A stretch of DNA of 64,000 nt from Oscillospiraceae bacterium (GCA_017436785.1 JAFSCK010000014.1:27754-91753), one strand, 5' to 3'; counted from the stretch's first letter, positions 1 to 10,800 are shown. Notes: a model not told the origin generated them from the letters alone. Made by a program: numbers and translations.

Positions 1-196
1 TTTTGTTGTCTGATCCGGTTCCTGTCCTAAAGTAGCGTCCGAAGGATGCGCAGCCGCATGATGAAATCATGCGTTCTCAGGGGGCTTGGGGGATTACCCT
101 CAACAAGCGTTTGCGGCTATGTGGATAGCCACAAGCATTGCTTGCCGGTTTCTTTGACCGTTCTCTCTGTACCCCTCGTTTCCGGTCTCGGATAAC
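1..196. other. Non-coding element segment with clustered hairpins, candidate oriT
   Basis: No convincing gene is seen. Three short inverted repeats follow each other: GCTTG/CAAGC enclosing a GGGGGATTACCCTC-type hairpin (84-108), GGCTAT/ATAGCC (115-130) and AAGC/GCTT (133-143). Packed hairpins of this kind next to element genes are typical of transfer origins, but no relaxase gene or nick consensus is visible here, so oriT is only inferred. It could also be a structured leader or the tail of a gene further left. Confidence 0.3.
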
Positions 197-224
197 GAAA
201 AATAGCAGCCCCGCAGGGCTGCTA
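197..224 (-). terminator. Rho-independent terminator after the XRE gene
   Basis: TAGCAGCCC (203-211) pairs with GGGCTGCTA (216-224). Read on the minus strand the stem is followed by a T run (plus-strand A run at 198-202). It lies just beyond the stop of the XRE regulator. Confidence 0.75.
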
Positions 225-230
225 CACTAC

Positions 231-539
231 TTATCGCTTGATTGCTTTGACCAGGGAGATGATGTTATCCAGCTGCTCGTTGGGCAGGGATTTTGCCAGT
301 TCTAGCAGCTCCTGTGCCTTGGTAGGATTGTTGGAATCCAGATCGAAGAAATCCCGTGGGGTGATCCCGAAATAATCGCAGATGTAAAAGAAAGTTGCCA
401 TCGACGGATAGTTTTCTCCGCTTTCGATGCCGTTGATATAGTTGGGACTCTGACCGATAGATAAGCTCATATCTCTGGCAGATACGCCCTTGTTCATACG
501 CAGCTGAGTCAACCGTTTGCAAAAATCTTCTCTTTCCAC
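231..539 (-). CDS. XRE-family helix-turn-helix regulator
   Basis: This is a small DNA-binding repressor-like protein of about 102 aa. An HTH_3/Cro-CI domain fills the N-terminal two thirds: RLTQLRMNKGVSARDMSLSI, then SPNYINGIESGENYPSM, then FFYICDYFGITPRDFF. A short helical tail follows. The start is placed at a GTG (539) because AGGAAGG lies about 10 bases upstream; the reading frame stays open to 611, but that extension has no ribosome binding site. Single-domain XRE proteins of this size are common in clostridial integrative elements, where they usually regulate excision or transfer genes. Its target here is unknown. A strong terminator follows it. Confidence 0.8.
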   Translation of the reverse strand: MEREDFCKRLTQLRMNKGVSARDMSLSIGQSPNYINGIESGENYPSMATFFYICDYFGITPRDFFDLDSNNPTKAQELLELAKSLPNEQLDNIISLVKAIKR

Positions 540-808
540 GCAGACCACCACCTTCCTGTTGTTGCTACAACCAATTCTACTATACAGGATACTCAATTTT
601 ACCCAGCACATCCGTGAATTTGCGTTGACTTACACGGTATAACTGGGTATAATTACTCTGAATAGGCGGTTGGCCTGGGTGATGGTCGCAATTCACCCTG
701 TACCGGTCATTATAGAACGATTATTGCACGGAAAAACTGTACCGGAACCCTGCTTCAACATGGCCGGGTTCCGGTATTTCTTTTCTATTTCGTTGGAGGA
801 GGACATCA

Positions 809-1243
809 ATGAAAGTTACCTTTTGTGGACACAGTGATGTGGCCAATTCGGAAGAAGTTCGCGCATGGCTGTATGAAACCGTGGAGAAGCTGATCCAGCT
901 AGATGCGGATATGTTTCTGCTGGGTGGCTATGGTGCCTTTGACCGTATGGCGGCATCTGTGGTATGGGATCTGAAACAGAAATATCCCCATATCCAGTCG
1001 GTCCTTGTAAAGCCTTATCTTGACCGGGAGATGGACGAAAGCAAATATGACTGGACGGTATATCCCGGTCTGGAGAATGTTCCGAGAAGATATGCGATTT
1101 CACACAGAAACCGCTACATGGTGGAAGAAGCAAACTTCGTTGTGGCCTATGTTCTGCACGGCTGGGGCGGTGCGGCTCAGACCCTGGAATACGCAAAGCA
1201 GAAGCAGAAAAGTATCATTCTGTATAAGAGGGACAGCCAATGA
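809..1243 (+). CDS. SLOG-family (YpsA/DUF1273-like) nucleotide-binding protein
   Basis: The 144-aa protein has a Rossmann-like SLOG fold. It starts with the beta strand MKVTFCGHSD, has a GGYGAFDRMAA turn (about residues 39-49), and ends with a conserved RNRYMVEEANFVVAYV segment and a GGAAQTLEYAKQK glycine turn. SLOG proteins are thought to bind nucleotides or nucleotide-derived ligands, and this short form is frequent in clostridial mobile elements; its substrate is unknown. GGAGGA precedes the ATG at good spacing. Its stop overlaps the next gene's start (ATGA), so the two are probably translationally coupled. Confidence 0.7.
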   Translation: MKVTFCGHSDVANSEEVRAWLYETVEKLIQLDADMFLLGGYGAFDRMAASVVWDLKQKYPHIQSVLVKPYLDREMDESKYDWTVYPGLENVPRRYAISHRNRYMVEEANFVVAYVLHGWGGAAQTLEYAKQKQKSIILYKRDSQ

Positions 1244-1893
1244 AGAAGTGTATCCTTTCCGCAATCGCCGGTGCGCTTTTTATGCTCGTTGCAATCATAA
1301 TTGCCGCAAACATCAGTGCTGCCAGGAAGCAAGAGCCGCAAGAATATGAACATATTGATTATGTGTCTACAATCACGGAGTCGGAGTGCTATGTGTGCGG
1401 GAACGGCGGTGACTACACCGTATCAGCTTACTGGGGCGAGGACAATGTGGGGATCGTCAACTTGAACACCTTTGAGATGATGCGGCTGGAGATCAACCGC
1501 TATGATGATCGTGGAGAACAGATTGAAGAACCGGCTGGCTATATGTCCGGCGTAGGACTGAGCGACAAGGAAGCAGAAAGCTATGCCCATGCCTATTGCT
1601 TCCCGGACAATGCCTATGCAAGTGTTCAGATAACCGGAGTGCAGTATGCCATTGACCGGGATCTGATTCAAAGCAAACTTTGCCAAACTTGCCTCGATTC
1701 GATCAACAGTCTATGGTTCACAACGCAGCCACCGGCAGAATATGCGGTGGTCAGCTTTGAAGAAAAGACGATCCAGCCGCTGCTGAACGCACATCCCTGG
1801 TTTGTATCCGGGAACTTTGGCATTGACTGTGAGTTTAAGGAGAATGGTGCTATCGACCTGCTGATCCATTACTGTCCCAATCGGTATGAGTGA
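1240..1893 (+). CDS. Membrane-anchored hypothetical protein with two CxxC pairs
   Basis: I do not recognise this 217-aa protein. Residues about 5-26 form one hydrophobic segment (CILSAIAGALFMLVAIIIAA), which could be an uncleaved anchor or a signal peptide. The rest looks extracytoplasmic and carries ECYVCG near residue 49 and CQTC near residue 149, spacings that suggest disulphides or metal binding. The start overlaps the SLOG gene's stop by four bases, which suggests a two-gene unit. No catalytic motif is visible. Confidence 0.55.
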   Translation: MKKCILSAIAGALFMLVAIIIAANISAARKQEPQEYEHIDYVSTITESECYVCGNGGDYTVSAYWGEDNVGIVNLNTFEMMRLEINRYDDRGEQIEEPAGYMSGVGLSDKEAESYAHAYCFPDNAYASVQITGVQYAIDRDLIQSKLCQTCLDSINSLWFTTQPPAEYAVVSFEEKTIQPLLNAHPWFVSGNFGIDCEFKENGAIDLLIHYCPNRYE

Positions 1894-1939
1894 TTCTGTT
1901 GCCGTTATCCTGAAGTAAAAATAAATCTCTAAACAGCGA

Positions 1940-1968
1940 TAGACTTTTCCAACCAAAAGGTGTATAAT
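1940..1968 (+). promoter_or_regulatory. Sigma-A-type promoter for the LytTR regulator
   Basis: TAGACT (1940-1945) and a perfect TATAAT (1963-1968) are separated by 17 bases, about 45 bases upstream of the response regulator start. Confidence 0.55.
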
Positions 1969-2012
1969 CTAATTTTGGAAAACTACGACTGCGCTGGAAA
2001 GGGGGTTGTATC

Positions 2013-2729
2013 ATGCTTGCACATCCGGAACTGAAGATCGCTGTCGTGGATGACCTGGAAAAGGATCGTGTTCAAATCACAGACATGGCAAGGGGTATTC
2101 TGTGCAATGAAAAGATCTCCCATAGCATTGACAGCTATGCGGATGGTAAATCCCTCCTTGACAATCTGCGCAGTGGCAAAAAATATAACCTCATCCTGCT
2201 GGATGTTCTGATGGACGAAATGGACGGTATGGCCCTTGCCAAGTCTCTGCGTGACCAGGGCGACAGCACCATGATCATCTTCATCTCCATCAGCCAGGAG
2301 CTGTGCCGCCGGGGTTATCATGTGGAGGCATCCAGATACCTTGTGAAACCTCTGGACAAAGAGGAACTGAAGGAAGCATTGCTGTATTGCCGCGAAAGAT
2401 TGGCAAAAAAAGAAATCCTGCTGCCAACCGATAAGGGGCAGTACAGGACTTCTTTTGCAGATATTCAATATGTGGAAGCATTTGACCGTGGTACCCGGTT
2501 CGTTCTGACCGATGAAACGGTGGAAACGAAACTGAAATTCAGCGAGGTAGAAGCAATGCTTCCCAAGGCGAGTTTCCTTCTTTGCCACCGGGCATACATA
2601 GTCAACCTTGCCCAAACCAAGCGTATCAATCAATATGAGTTTCTGATGAAATCCGGTGCCACCGTTCCCATCAGCCGTCTGCGTTATAACGAGATCAACC
2701 GTCAGTTTGTGTCTTTCTTCCGGGATTAG
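2013..2729 (+). CDS. LytTR-family response regulator (AgrA-like)
   Basis: The 238-aa protein has an N-terminal receiver (residues about 8-125). Its phosphoacceptor Asp lies in LILLDVLMDEMDG near residue 62, and the conserved Lys is in YLVKPLDKEE. A LytTR DNA-binding domain follows (about 140-238), with FADIQYVEAFDRG, LCHRAYIVNL and the closing VPISRLRYNEI. LytTR regulators bind pairs of 9-base direct repeats in promoters. Its gene meets the histidine kinase gene tail to tail with overlapping stop codons. The pair is therefore almost certainly cognate, and a matching direct repeat sits in front of the giant surface-protein gene. Confidence 0.9.
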   Translation: MLAHPELKIAVVDDLEKDRVQITDMARGILCNEKISHSIDSYADGKSLLDNLRSGKKYNLILLDVLMDEMDGMALAKSLRDQGDSTMIIFISISQELCRRGYHVEASRYLVKPLDKEELKEALLYCRERLAKKEILLPTDKGQYRTSFADIQYVEAFDRGTRFVLTDETVETKLKFSEVEAMLPKASFLLCHRAYIVNLAQTKRINQYEFLMKSGATVPISRLRYNEINRQFVSFFRD

Positions 2730-4621
2730 CTGAGTGGGATCACGATCTCCACGACGAAGTTTCCGTTCCTCACTTCATCCAGGACCACACCTTCATATTT
2801 TGCAACGATACTGCGAATAATTTTTAATCCCAAACCGTGCTTCGGCACGGTTTCTTTTTTTGCTGACCTGTTTTGCTGCTCCGGATCAAAACTATTTTCA
2901 CAGAAGACAGCAAGATAACCTGCCTTCTCGTGAATGGTCAGCTTCACAAATGGGGCTTTTGCTTTGGCGGCTGCGGAAATGGCATTGTCCATGATGTTCA
3001 TAACCAAGGCACATAGATCCGGATTGGACAGGCGTAATTCAGCAGGAGCAGTTACATGGGGAATCTCAACATGGATACCTGCATCTACGGCAGCGCCAAG
3101 TCTGCCATTGATAATAATATCCAGCATTTCATTTCCGCTCTCAACGATGGGGCGGATTTTCTGATTTTGACCGATCAGCTCTGCAAGATAAGCCGTCCGT
3201 TTTTCATCACTGTCCATATCGTGGAGGGTGTGGTAGTGACGGAGCATATCATGCCGCAGCATCATGACTTCCTCATGCTGGCGGCGGAGGTTTTCGTAAC
3301 TGGACATGGCCAGCTCATGCCGCTGCTGCATCAGTTGCTGTTCTGTACGGCGATTCAGTTCTGCTCTGACCGCCTCCACAAAAGCGGCAAGGAGGGCAGC
3401 AACTGTAACACCGGAAAGCGTATGGGTATAGACATAGTGTATCTGGTAGTTGAGCAGGTTAGCCGTGATTTGCTGCCAGACATAGTCTGCGCCCTCCAGG
3501 AAGAACTGCATTACCCAGCTGACAGCGATCCCGGTAAAGGCCAGCGGAATAAAGAGCCGGTAGAATCGATTTTCCTTTTTCCACCAAATGGTTCCCATCA
3601 CCAGCAAGACTGTCAGGCTGATAAAGGCAAACCATAGGGGCAGATAAAGGATCACGGTAGAGAACTGAACCGGCCCTGTCGAAGCACCGGGGAATACGCT
3701 CAGAATGATGGCGTCGGCGATTACCACCAGGGCGAAGGCTCCCACCGGAATCCAGAGGAACTTCCGGCGTGTCCCACCTTGAAGTGTGAGATAGCACAGC
3801 AGCGCAAGAGCGGAAATCCGCGGAACTTCGGTGATCAGCGAGTTGGAATTGATTGCATAATACCGGAAAAAGTAGCTGGTTCCTGCGAGCTTCTGTGCCA
3901 TCCAGAGAAACGCGACCACAGCAAGGCAGAGAATGCTCCAGTCCCGGCTGCGGACAAAGGCCGCAAGCAGGCTCACGGTCAACGCGAAGGCAACTGCTGC
4001 CAGAAGGGCGGTCTGGAAAGTCTCGGAGATCAAGCCGCTTTCGTAAGCATAGCCGCAGTAAAGGCGGACAGATGCAGGCCATGCGACCACAGAACTGGTC
4101 TCTGTCCATTCCGGGAAAGACTGGGCGACGGTCAGGGTCTTGCCCCGGTAGTCGGCGGGCAGACTGATGGTAATGGGGTCATCCCGGACCCACTCGCTCA
4201 TGGGCAGCTGCACATAGCCGATACGGTTGTCCAGATCTGGGCAGTCGGTATAGATCAGCATATCATCCAGCCAGACGGAAAACTGCCGTTCCACAGTTCC
4301 AAGCTGCAAGGTGGGACTGTCCAGTTCTTCCTCCATGACACGGGAAAAATAGAAGGTCTGCCCTAATTGGAGACCTGTGTAACCGCCAAAACCATCGGGA
4401 GTCAACTCTGTTCGGATGCTGCCCTCCTGGGTGTAGACAGTCCAGCCCTTGGTGTCAGGACCTTCCGGGGTGGGGGCAACACCATCCCCCAGATTCATCA
4501 GGGACAGATCCAGAAAAACATCCTCCATAGGTTCCGCATACATCATAAGAACACCGGCGCAGAAAACCGCCAGGATCAGTGCAAGAATCAGCGGTCCGTG
4601 CCGTATGAGTTTATCGCACAA
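2726..4621 (-). CDS. Sensor histidine kinase with 7TM-type sensor and GHKL ATPase domain
   Basis: The 631-aa protein has one N-terminal membrane helix, an extracellular beta-rich region (about residues 35-195) and a block of about seven hydrophobic segments (about 200-385), an arrangement resembling 7TMR-DISM sensors. A coiled-coil linker follows, then an H-box with LRHDMLRHYHTLHD near residue 457. The GHKL ATPase has an N-box (LVMNIMDNAISAA, about 542) and a G-box (KHGLGLKII, about 597), as in AgrC/HPK10 kinases. The start is a TTG, chosen because AGGAGGTGA lies just upstream on the minus strand. No agrB or agrD peptide gene is seen nearby, so the signal is unknown. It overlaps the response regulator at the stops. 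Confidence 0.88.
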   Translation of the reverse strand: MCDKLIRHGPLILALILAVFCAGVLMMYAEPMEDVFLDLSLMNLGDGVAPTPEGPDTKGWTVYTQEGSIRTELTPDGFGGYTGLQLGQTFYFSRVMEEELDSPTLQLGTVERQFSVWLDDMLIYTDCPDLDNRIGYVQLPMSEWVRDDPITISLPADYRGKTLTVAQSFPEWTETSSVVAWPASVRLYCGYAYESGLISETFQTALLAAVAFALTVSLLAAFVRSRDWSILCLAVVAFLWMAQKLAGTSYFFRYYAINSNSLITEVPRISALALLCYLTLQGGTRRKFLWIPVGAFALVVIADAIILSVFPGASTGPVQFSTVILYLPLWFAFISLTVLLVMGTIWWKKENRFYRLFIPLAFTGIAVSWVMQFFLEGADYVWQQITANLLNYQIHYVYTHTLSGVTVAALLAAFVEAVRAELNRRTEQQLMQQRHELAMSSYENLRRQHEEVMMLRHDMLRHYHTLHDMDSDEKRTAYLAELIGQNQKIRPIVESGNEMLDIIINGRLGAAVDAGIHVEIPHVTAPAELRLSNPDLCALVMNIMDNAISAAAKAKAPFVKLTIHEKAGYLAVFCENSFDPEQQNRSAKKETVPKHGLGLKIIRSIVAKYEGVVLDEVRNGNFVVEIVIPLS

Positions 4622-4659
4622 TAGGGGTCACCTCCTATTTATAATATTCCATATTATAA

Positions 4660-4688
4660 ATCATAATCAGGAAAAAGGATAGTGTCAA
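4660..4688 (-). promoter_or_regulatory. Promoter of the histidine kinase gene
   Basis: Reading the minus strand, TTGACA (4688-4683) is followed after 17 bases by TATGAT (4665-4660), 39 bases before the kinase start. It diverges from the giant-gene promoter, and the direct repeat at 4706-4735 lies between the two. Confidence 0.65.
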
Positions 4689-4705
4689 TCTTCCGCTCTG
4701 ACATT

Positions 4706-4735
4706 TCATGCAAGATTTGATACATCTCACGCAAG
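4706..4735. promoter_or_regulatory. Candidate LytTR operator, two 9-base direct repeats
   Basis: TCATGCAAG (4706-4714) and TCACGCAAG (4727-4735) match at 8 of 9 bases and start 21 bases apart, a 12-base spacer. AgrA-type LytTR regulators bind 9-base repeats with a 12-base spacer. The second repeat ends 5 bases before the -35 box at 4741, a normal activator position. Binding by the 2013-2729 regulator is inferred. Confidence 0.6.
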
Positions 4736-4740
4736 GCCCA

Positions 4741-4769
4741 TTGTTTTTTGGAAACCCTTGAAATAAAAT
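4741..4769 (+). promoter_or_regulatory. Promoter of the surface-protein operon
   Basis: TTGTTT (4741-4746), a 17-base spacer and TAAAAT (4764-4769). The imperfect -35 would suit an activator-dependent promoter. The leader to the ATG is about 85 bases. Confidence 0.5.
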
Positions 4770-4859
4770 GCAAAGTGTAAAATTGGGTGAACTATCCAGA
4801 GCTACTGAAACAACGAGGGAATGTCCCTTTTCTCATATCTCCCCAAGGAGGAAATGCGT

Positions 4860-7800
4860 ATGGAAAAAATGAAGTGGATCAAGAAAGGAATCAGCGCCCT
4901 GCTTGCGCTGAATATGGTGTTGTCCAGCGTGCCGTTACCTGCCTTTGCTGTCACTACGGACAATCTGTGTGACCACCATACCGAGCATACAGCCGAGTGC
5001 GGCTATCGCGAGGGCAGCGCAGGAAGTGCCTGCACCCATGAGCATAGCGAGGATTGCTATGAGATTCTGGAGTGCCTGCATACCCATAATGACGAGTGCG
5101 ATGATCCCTGCACCCATGAATGCACTGTAGATAACGGGTGCATCACCATGGAGCTGGATTGCCGCCATGTCCATGGTGACTGCGGCTACAGCGAGGGAAC
5201 CGCTGAAGTTCCCTGCGGTCATGTCCATAACGAGAACTGCGGCTACGTAGAAGCCGTGGCAGGTAACCCCTGCGCCAATGCTGAGACTGACCCCGAATGT
5301 GACCACTTAGGCAGTTGCGGCTACGTGGCAGCGGTTGAGGGTCAGCCCTGCGGACATACCGCCTGTGATGATACCTGCGGTTATGCCCCAGCCACCGAGG
5401 GTACTCCCTGCACCCATGTATGCGAGGTGAAGGTAGACAGCGACGATAGCTGCTACAAGCTCCTTTGCTCCCATAAGGACGGCGGACATGACGATGCCTG
5501 CGGCTATGCAGAAGCAGTGGAAGCCCACGAGTGCCACTATGAATGTGCCGAGTGTGCCGAGAACGAAAAGGCCCCCTCTGAGAGGGGGCTGTCAGCGGAG
5601 CTGACTGGGGGAGAGAATCCCTTGGCAGAGGGAGCCACTGGTGCGGAGGAAGTCTGTACCTGCGGCACCGATGACCCGGCGATCCACGCCACCACCTGTA
5701 CAGTCTATGTGGCTCCCGAGAATCCCGTGTGCAAGTGCGCCATGAAATGCACCGAGCCCAACGAGTGGTGCGACATCTGCGGCTTTGACATTACCGCCTG
5801 CACCGGCGAGGATACGGCTGTTCCTTATGCGGAATGCACCTGCGAAGTCAAGTGCGCCGAGAATAATGTGAACGGCGAGTGCGCTGTCTGCTCCGCAGAA
5901 GGCGCCGATCTGAGCGCTTGCATTGGTACTGTTGCCGTTTTGGAAGGCCCCATCGATGCCACCACAATGACCGCTGACGAGATGAAAGCAGCAGTGGCAG
6001 AAAAACTTGCGGTAGGTGCGACTGATATTGAAATCATTCTTGCCGAAGATACTGATGCAACGATGTTTTCTGCCATTACAGCAGCCCTCGCTGCTGACGA
6101 TATTGCAGACGGCAGCATCAATTTAACTATCAGCGGTGCAAAGACGGTTCCTGAGTTTGGCTTCTTTGATAATGATAATTATTTTGAAAATGGCGAAAAA
6201 AATATAGCTGGTGACAAACTCAAGAGTCTGACGCTTACCGATGTGGAAACAATCGGAGATTTTGCTTTCTCGGCTTGTACGTATTTAGAATCTGTCAATT
6301 TGCCTCAGGTGGTTACAATTGGCGAGTGTGCATTTAATGAGTGGAAAAAAGGTACAAAATTGACCTCTCTCGATCTCCCCAATGCAACAACGATTGGCGA
6401 TTGGGCATTTGCTTATAGTTCTTTGCTAACATCTATAAATCTACCTAAGGTAACTAATATTGGAGTGCTTGCATTCGGTTATTGCGACCTCCGCACCCTT
6501 AACTTACCTGAAGTAACGACAATTGATGGCGAAGCATTCTTGAATAATTATAACCTTGTATCTTGCTCTGCACCGAAGGCTACAACAATCGACTATTATC
6601 CGTGGGGAAATTGCTCAAGATTGGAGACTCTGGAACTGACTGCTGCTGGAGGCTTTACGCTTGGCAATAATCTCTTTGCGAATACTCCGACGGGACAAAT
6701 CAATCTTGTGTTGAATAAAGACAAGGAAAGTCAAGTTACTCAAAATGCTGATGGTACGGCGACTTGGAAGACTACAAACAGTAATGGAGGAAAACTTGAA
6801 TATACTTTCAAGTCTATCACGTTTGTATATTCAATCGAAGTAAGTGCAATCGAAAATGGCGCTGTCACCGCGGACAAGTCCACTGCTACCGAGGGTGAGA
6901 CTGTCACCCTGACCGTGACTGCTGCCGAGGGATATATACTGGATACTTTGACCGTAATGAACGGTGATACCCCTGTGGAAGTTACTGGAAACAGCTTTAC
7001 CATGCCCGCCGGGGATGTTACTGTCAGCGCAACCTTCAAGGCTTGTGACCACAGCGGCAGTACCCACACCTCTGCCACCGATCTGGGCGACGGCAAGCAT
7101 AGTTTCACCTGCTCCGTCTGCGACACCTCCGTCACCGAACCTCACAGCATCGGCACCGATGGCAAGTGCGCCTGCGGTCTGACATTCTGGACTGTTGAAG
7201 GCAACACCCTGACCATCGACGGCACTTTGGGCGGCAAGGAAACCGCTACCGAGGAAGATCTTGCAGCTATGGTGGAATTGCTCAGAAGTTACATAGAAAG
7301 CGGCAACACCACGATTATCGTAACCGGCAATAATCAGGCTAAGCTTCTTACAGACGGATATCTTACTCCGGTGGTATCCCTCGCTTTTGAACAACTAACT
7401 TATGTTTATCAGGACGAAAATATTGACAGCTATTGGGGTACAGTTGATTTAATTTATCAGGATGTTACGGAAATTGTAGAATACGAATTCTATGTTTGTG
7501 ATGTGCTTAGAAGCATTACTCTCCCCAAAGTAACAAAAGTAGGTGACCGAGGCTTTTGGGCTTGCTATTATCTGGAAACATTGACCTTCGGTTCTGTGGT
7601 TACTGATATTACCGACAATAGTGGAGAGGTATTTTATGACCTCGGATACAAAATTGGCGATTGTAACCTTGTTCTCAACTGCGGACAGATGAATACAGAA
7701 ACAGAATATCAGCCAAACCTTGATACCAGAATCTGGTGGAATACCGAATGGAAGAGCATCACGCTGACCCATGCGGATGATGCTGCCTACACCGACAATG

Positions 7801-10800
7801 GCGACGGCACCCACAGCTTCACCTGCACCACTTGCGGCAACACCGTCACCGAGGAACACTCCGGCGGCACCGCCACCTGCACCACTCTGGCAGTCTGCGA
7901 CACCTGCGGTAAAGAGTACGGCGATGTGGATAAGACAAACCACGACGAAACCGTTGCCTTCGACAGCAATGGCTTCTGCCCCAACGGCTGCTATGAGCCT
8001 GCCGTGCGCAATGGCGAGGTTTATGAAATCTCCAATGCCGGTCAGCTTTATTGGTTCGCACAGAAAGTCAACAACGGCGAAACCACCATCAATGCCATTT
8101 TGATGAATGACATTGCGATCAATTCTCAGGTGCTGGATGCTGACGGAAATCTGATCAGCGACACCTCCGGTTTGCGCCAGTGGACGCCCATTGGACATTA
8201 TAATTCCGATACCGATAATCTGGGCTTTGCCGGAACCTTTGACGGCAACGGAAAAACCATCAGCAGCCTGTATCACTACGGTGACACTGCCAGATATGCC
8301 GGTCTGTTCGGTTATTCTGCCGGAACCATCCGGGATCTGACCATTGCGGACGCCTATATCCATACCACCCATTCCGACGGCAGAGCCGGTGCCGTTACCG
8401 GCTTGAATTACGGAACCGTCAGTATTTGCCACAATTCCGGCTTTGTGAGCGGCGTTAATCAGGTCGGCGGTATCGTCGGACGCATAAACGCAGGTTCTGT
8501 TGAAAATTGTTCCAACTCCGGCACGATCAGCGGCAATCAATATGTCGGCGGTATTTGTGGCAATGTAGCCGGCGGAGCAATTCGGAATTGCTCCAACCAC
8601 GGCACGGTCAGTGGTACTGAATATATCGGCGGCATCACCGGATCTAACAGTGGTGCCATTGAAAAATGCTCCAACCACAGCACAGTCAGCGGCAACAGAC
8701 ATGTTGGCGGTATAGCAGCCCTTGTATCAGACGGAATCATCAACAACTGCTACAACATCGGCGCTGTTGAAGCTACCGGTAATCGCGCGGGCGGTATTGC
8801 AGGATGTGTACAATTTACCTCGAATATCAGCAATTGCTTCAGCAGCGGCACAGTCAAGGGTTCGTTACATGTCGGTGGTGTTGTAGGTCTTGTTGCAGAG
8901 GAATTGACCACCAACGTTAAAATCACCAACTGTTATCACGATAATCTAATTTACAGCGGAAATGCCGTAGGATATAACAGCGGCAGCAAAGGTAGTGGCA
9001 CCCTCACCAAAGTGGAGGGCAAGACCACTGAGGCTTTTGCCAGCGGCGAACTGACCTGGCTGCTGAATGGCGAATCCGCAGAGGGCATTTGGAAGCAGAC
9101 CCTTGATACGGATACTTACCCCAGCTTCAGCGGCAAAACCGTTTATTGCGGCTATTCCAACGGTTGTTTTGAGGACGCTAAGTTCTATACAAACAATCCG
9201 GAGGAAGCTACGGAACGAGCCGACCATACTTTTGATAACGGTGTCTGCACCGTCTGCGGCGCATACGAACCCGCAGCGGACTCCGATGCCGACGGCTATT
9301 ATGAAATATACAATGTGGGAAATCTGTTCTGGTTTGCCCAGAAGGTCAACAGCGGCGAGAATACCATCAACGCCAAGCTGATGGCTGATATTGATCTGGA
9401 AAACCGTGCATGGACTCCCATGGGAACCCACGACGATACGAACAGCGCGAAAAACTGTCATTTCAAGGGCACCTTTGACGGCAATTACCACATTGTAAAG
9501 AACCTGTCCGTTACCGTGGAAGACAACTGCGAAGCAGGCTTCTTCGGTCGTGCGGAAGGCGCAACCATTCAGAATTTCGGCATCGTGAATGCCCGTGTGG
9601 AAGGCAAGGGTGGATACCGCGTGGGCGTAATCGGCGGTGAGCTTTATAAGTGCACCGTGACCAATGTATTCAGCGCAGGGGAAATCACCCTGATTACGGA
9701 CAATGCGCAAAAGGGTGGTATCGCAGGCGAGAGCCACAGTTCCACTTTGAATGGCTGCTTCACCACTTACAGCAATCTGACCGCTTCTGCCAACGTAACA
9801 GTTACAAACTGCTACTATCTGGCAGAGGAGGCAAGCAGCGCATCTGCCGGAATGAACATGTCTGCAAATAAGTTCACCTCCGGCGAACTGACCTGGCTGC
9901 TGAACGGCGAATCCGCAGAGGGCATTTGGAAGCAGACCCTTGATACGGATACTTACCCCAGCTTTACAGGGGGAACCGTATATCACGGTAACTGCGGCGG
10001 CGGTGTTCCCTATTCCAATGTTGCGGAAGAAACCATGAACCACACCTTCAATGCTGAAAACGGTTACCGTTGCAGCAACACCCTGCTTTCCGGCGGTATC
10101 TGCAATATCTATGAGAGCGCAGCGCAGAATGCCGATGGCTATTACGAAATTTACAATGCAAGTCAGCTCTACTGGTTTGCCGAACAGGTCAACGGTGGCG
10201 AAAAGTCCATAAATGCCGTTCTGATGAATGACATTGATCTGACAAACCATACCTGGACGCCGATTGGCGTAACGGCTATGGGTGAGAGTGTCACGGATGG
10301 TTATACAGGCACCTTTGACGGACAGGGTCATGTTATCAGCAATATTACGTTTGCAGCACCCACTTCGGCGATGGCGGCAGGTATTTTCGGTACCGTTCAG
10401 TCCGGCGGCACAGTGAAAAACCTGGGTGTTGAGAACCTTACCTTTGATAATAACGATTATGACCATCGTGCAGCCGGTATTGCAGGTCAGTTGTTGGCGG
10501 ACAGTACCATCAGCGATTGTTATGTTATCAACTCTACTGTGAAAGCATCCAGCAGAGTTGTCGGCGGTATCGTGGGCATGAACAAAGGCACAGTTAAAAA
10601 CTGTTATACCTGCAATATGACCCTTGCCGGTTACAACAACCGTTTCGGCGGCATCAGCGGCGACTATTCGGGCGGCAAACTGGAAAATTGCTATACCGAT
10701 TATTCTGCGCTGGCAAGCTCTGAGGCTGGCACAACTACAAACTGTGAAGCAGGCGTCAGTGCGGAACGTTTCGCCTCCGGCGAGATCGCTTACGCCCTTG

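Noticed and set aside
2726-4621. An agr-type quorum-sensing set
   Set aside because: The kinase has an AgrC-like ATPase, but there is no AgrB protease or AgrD peptide gene and its sensor is a different multi-span type.
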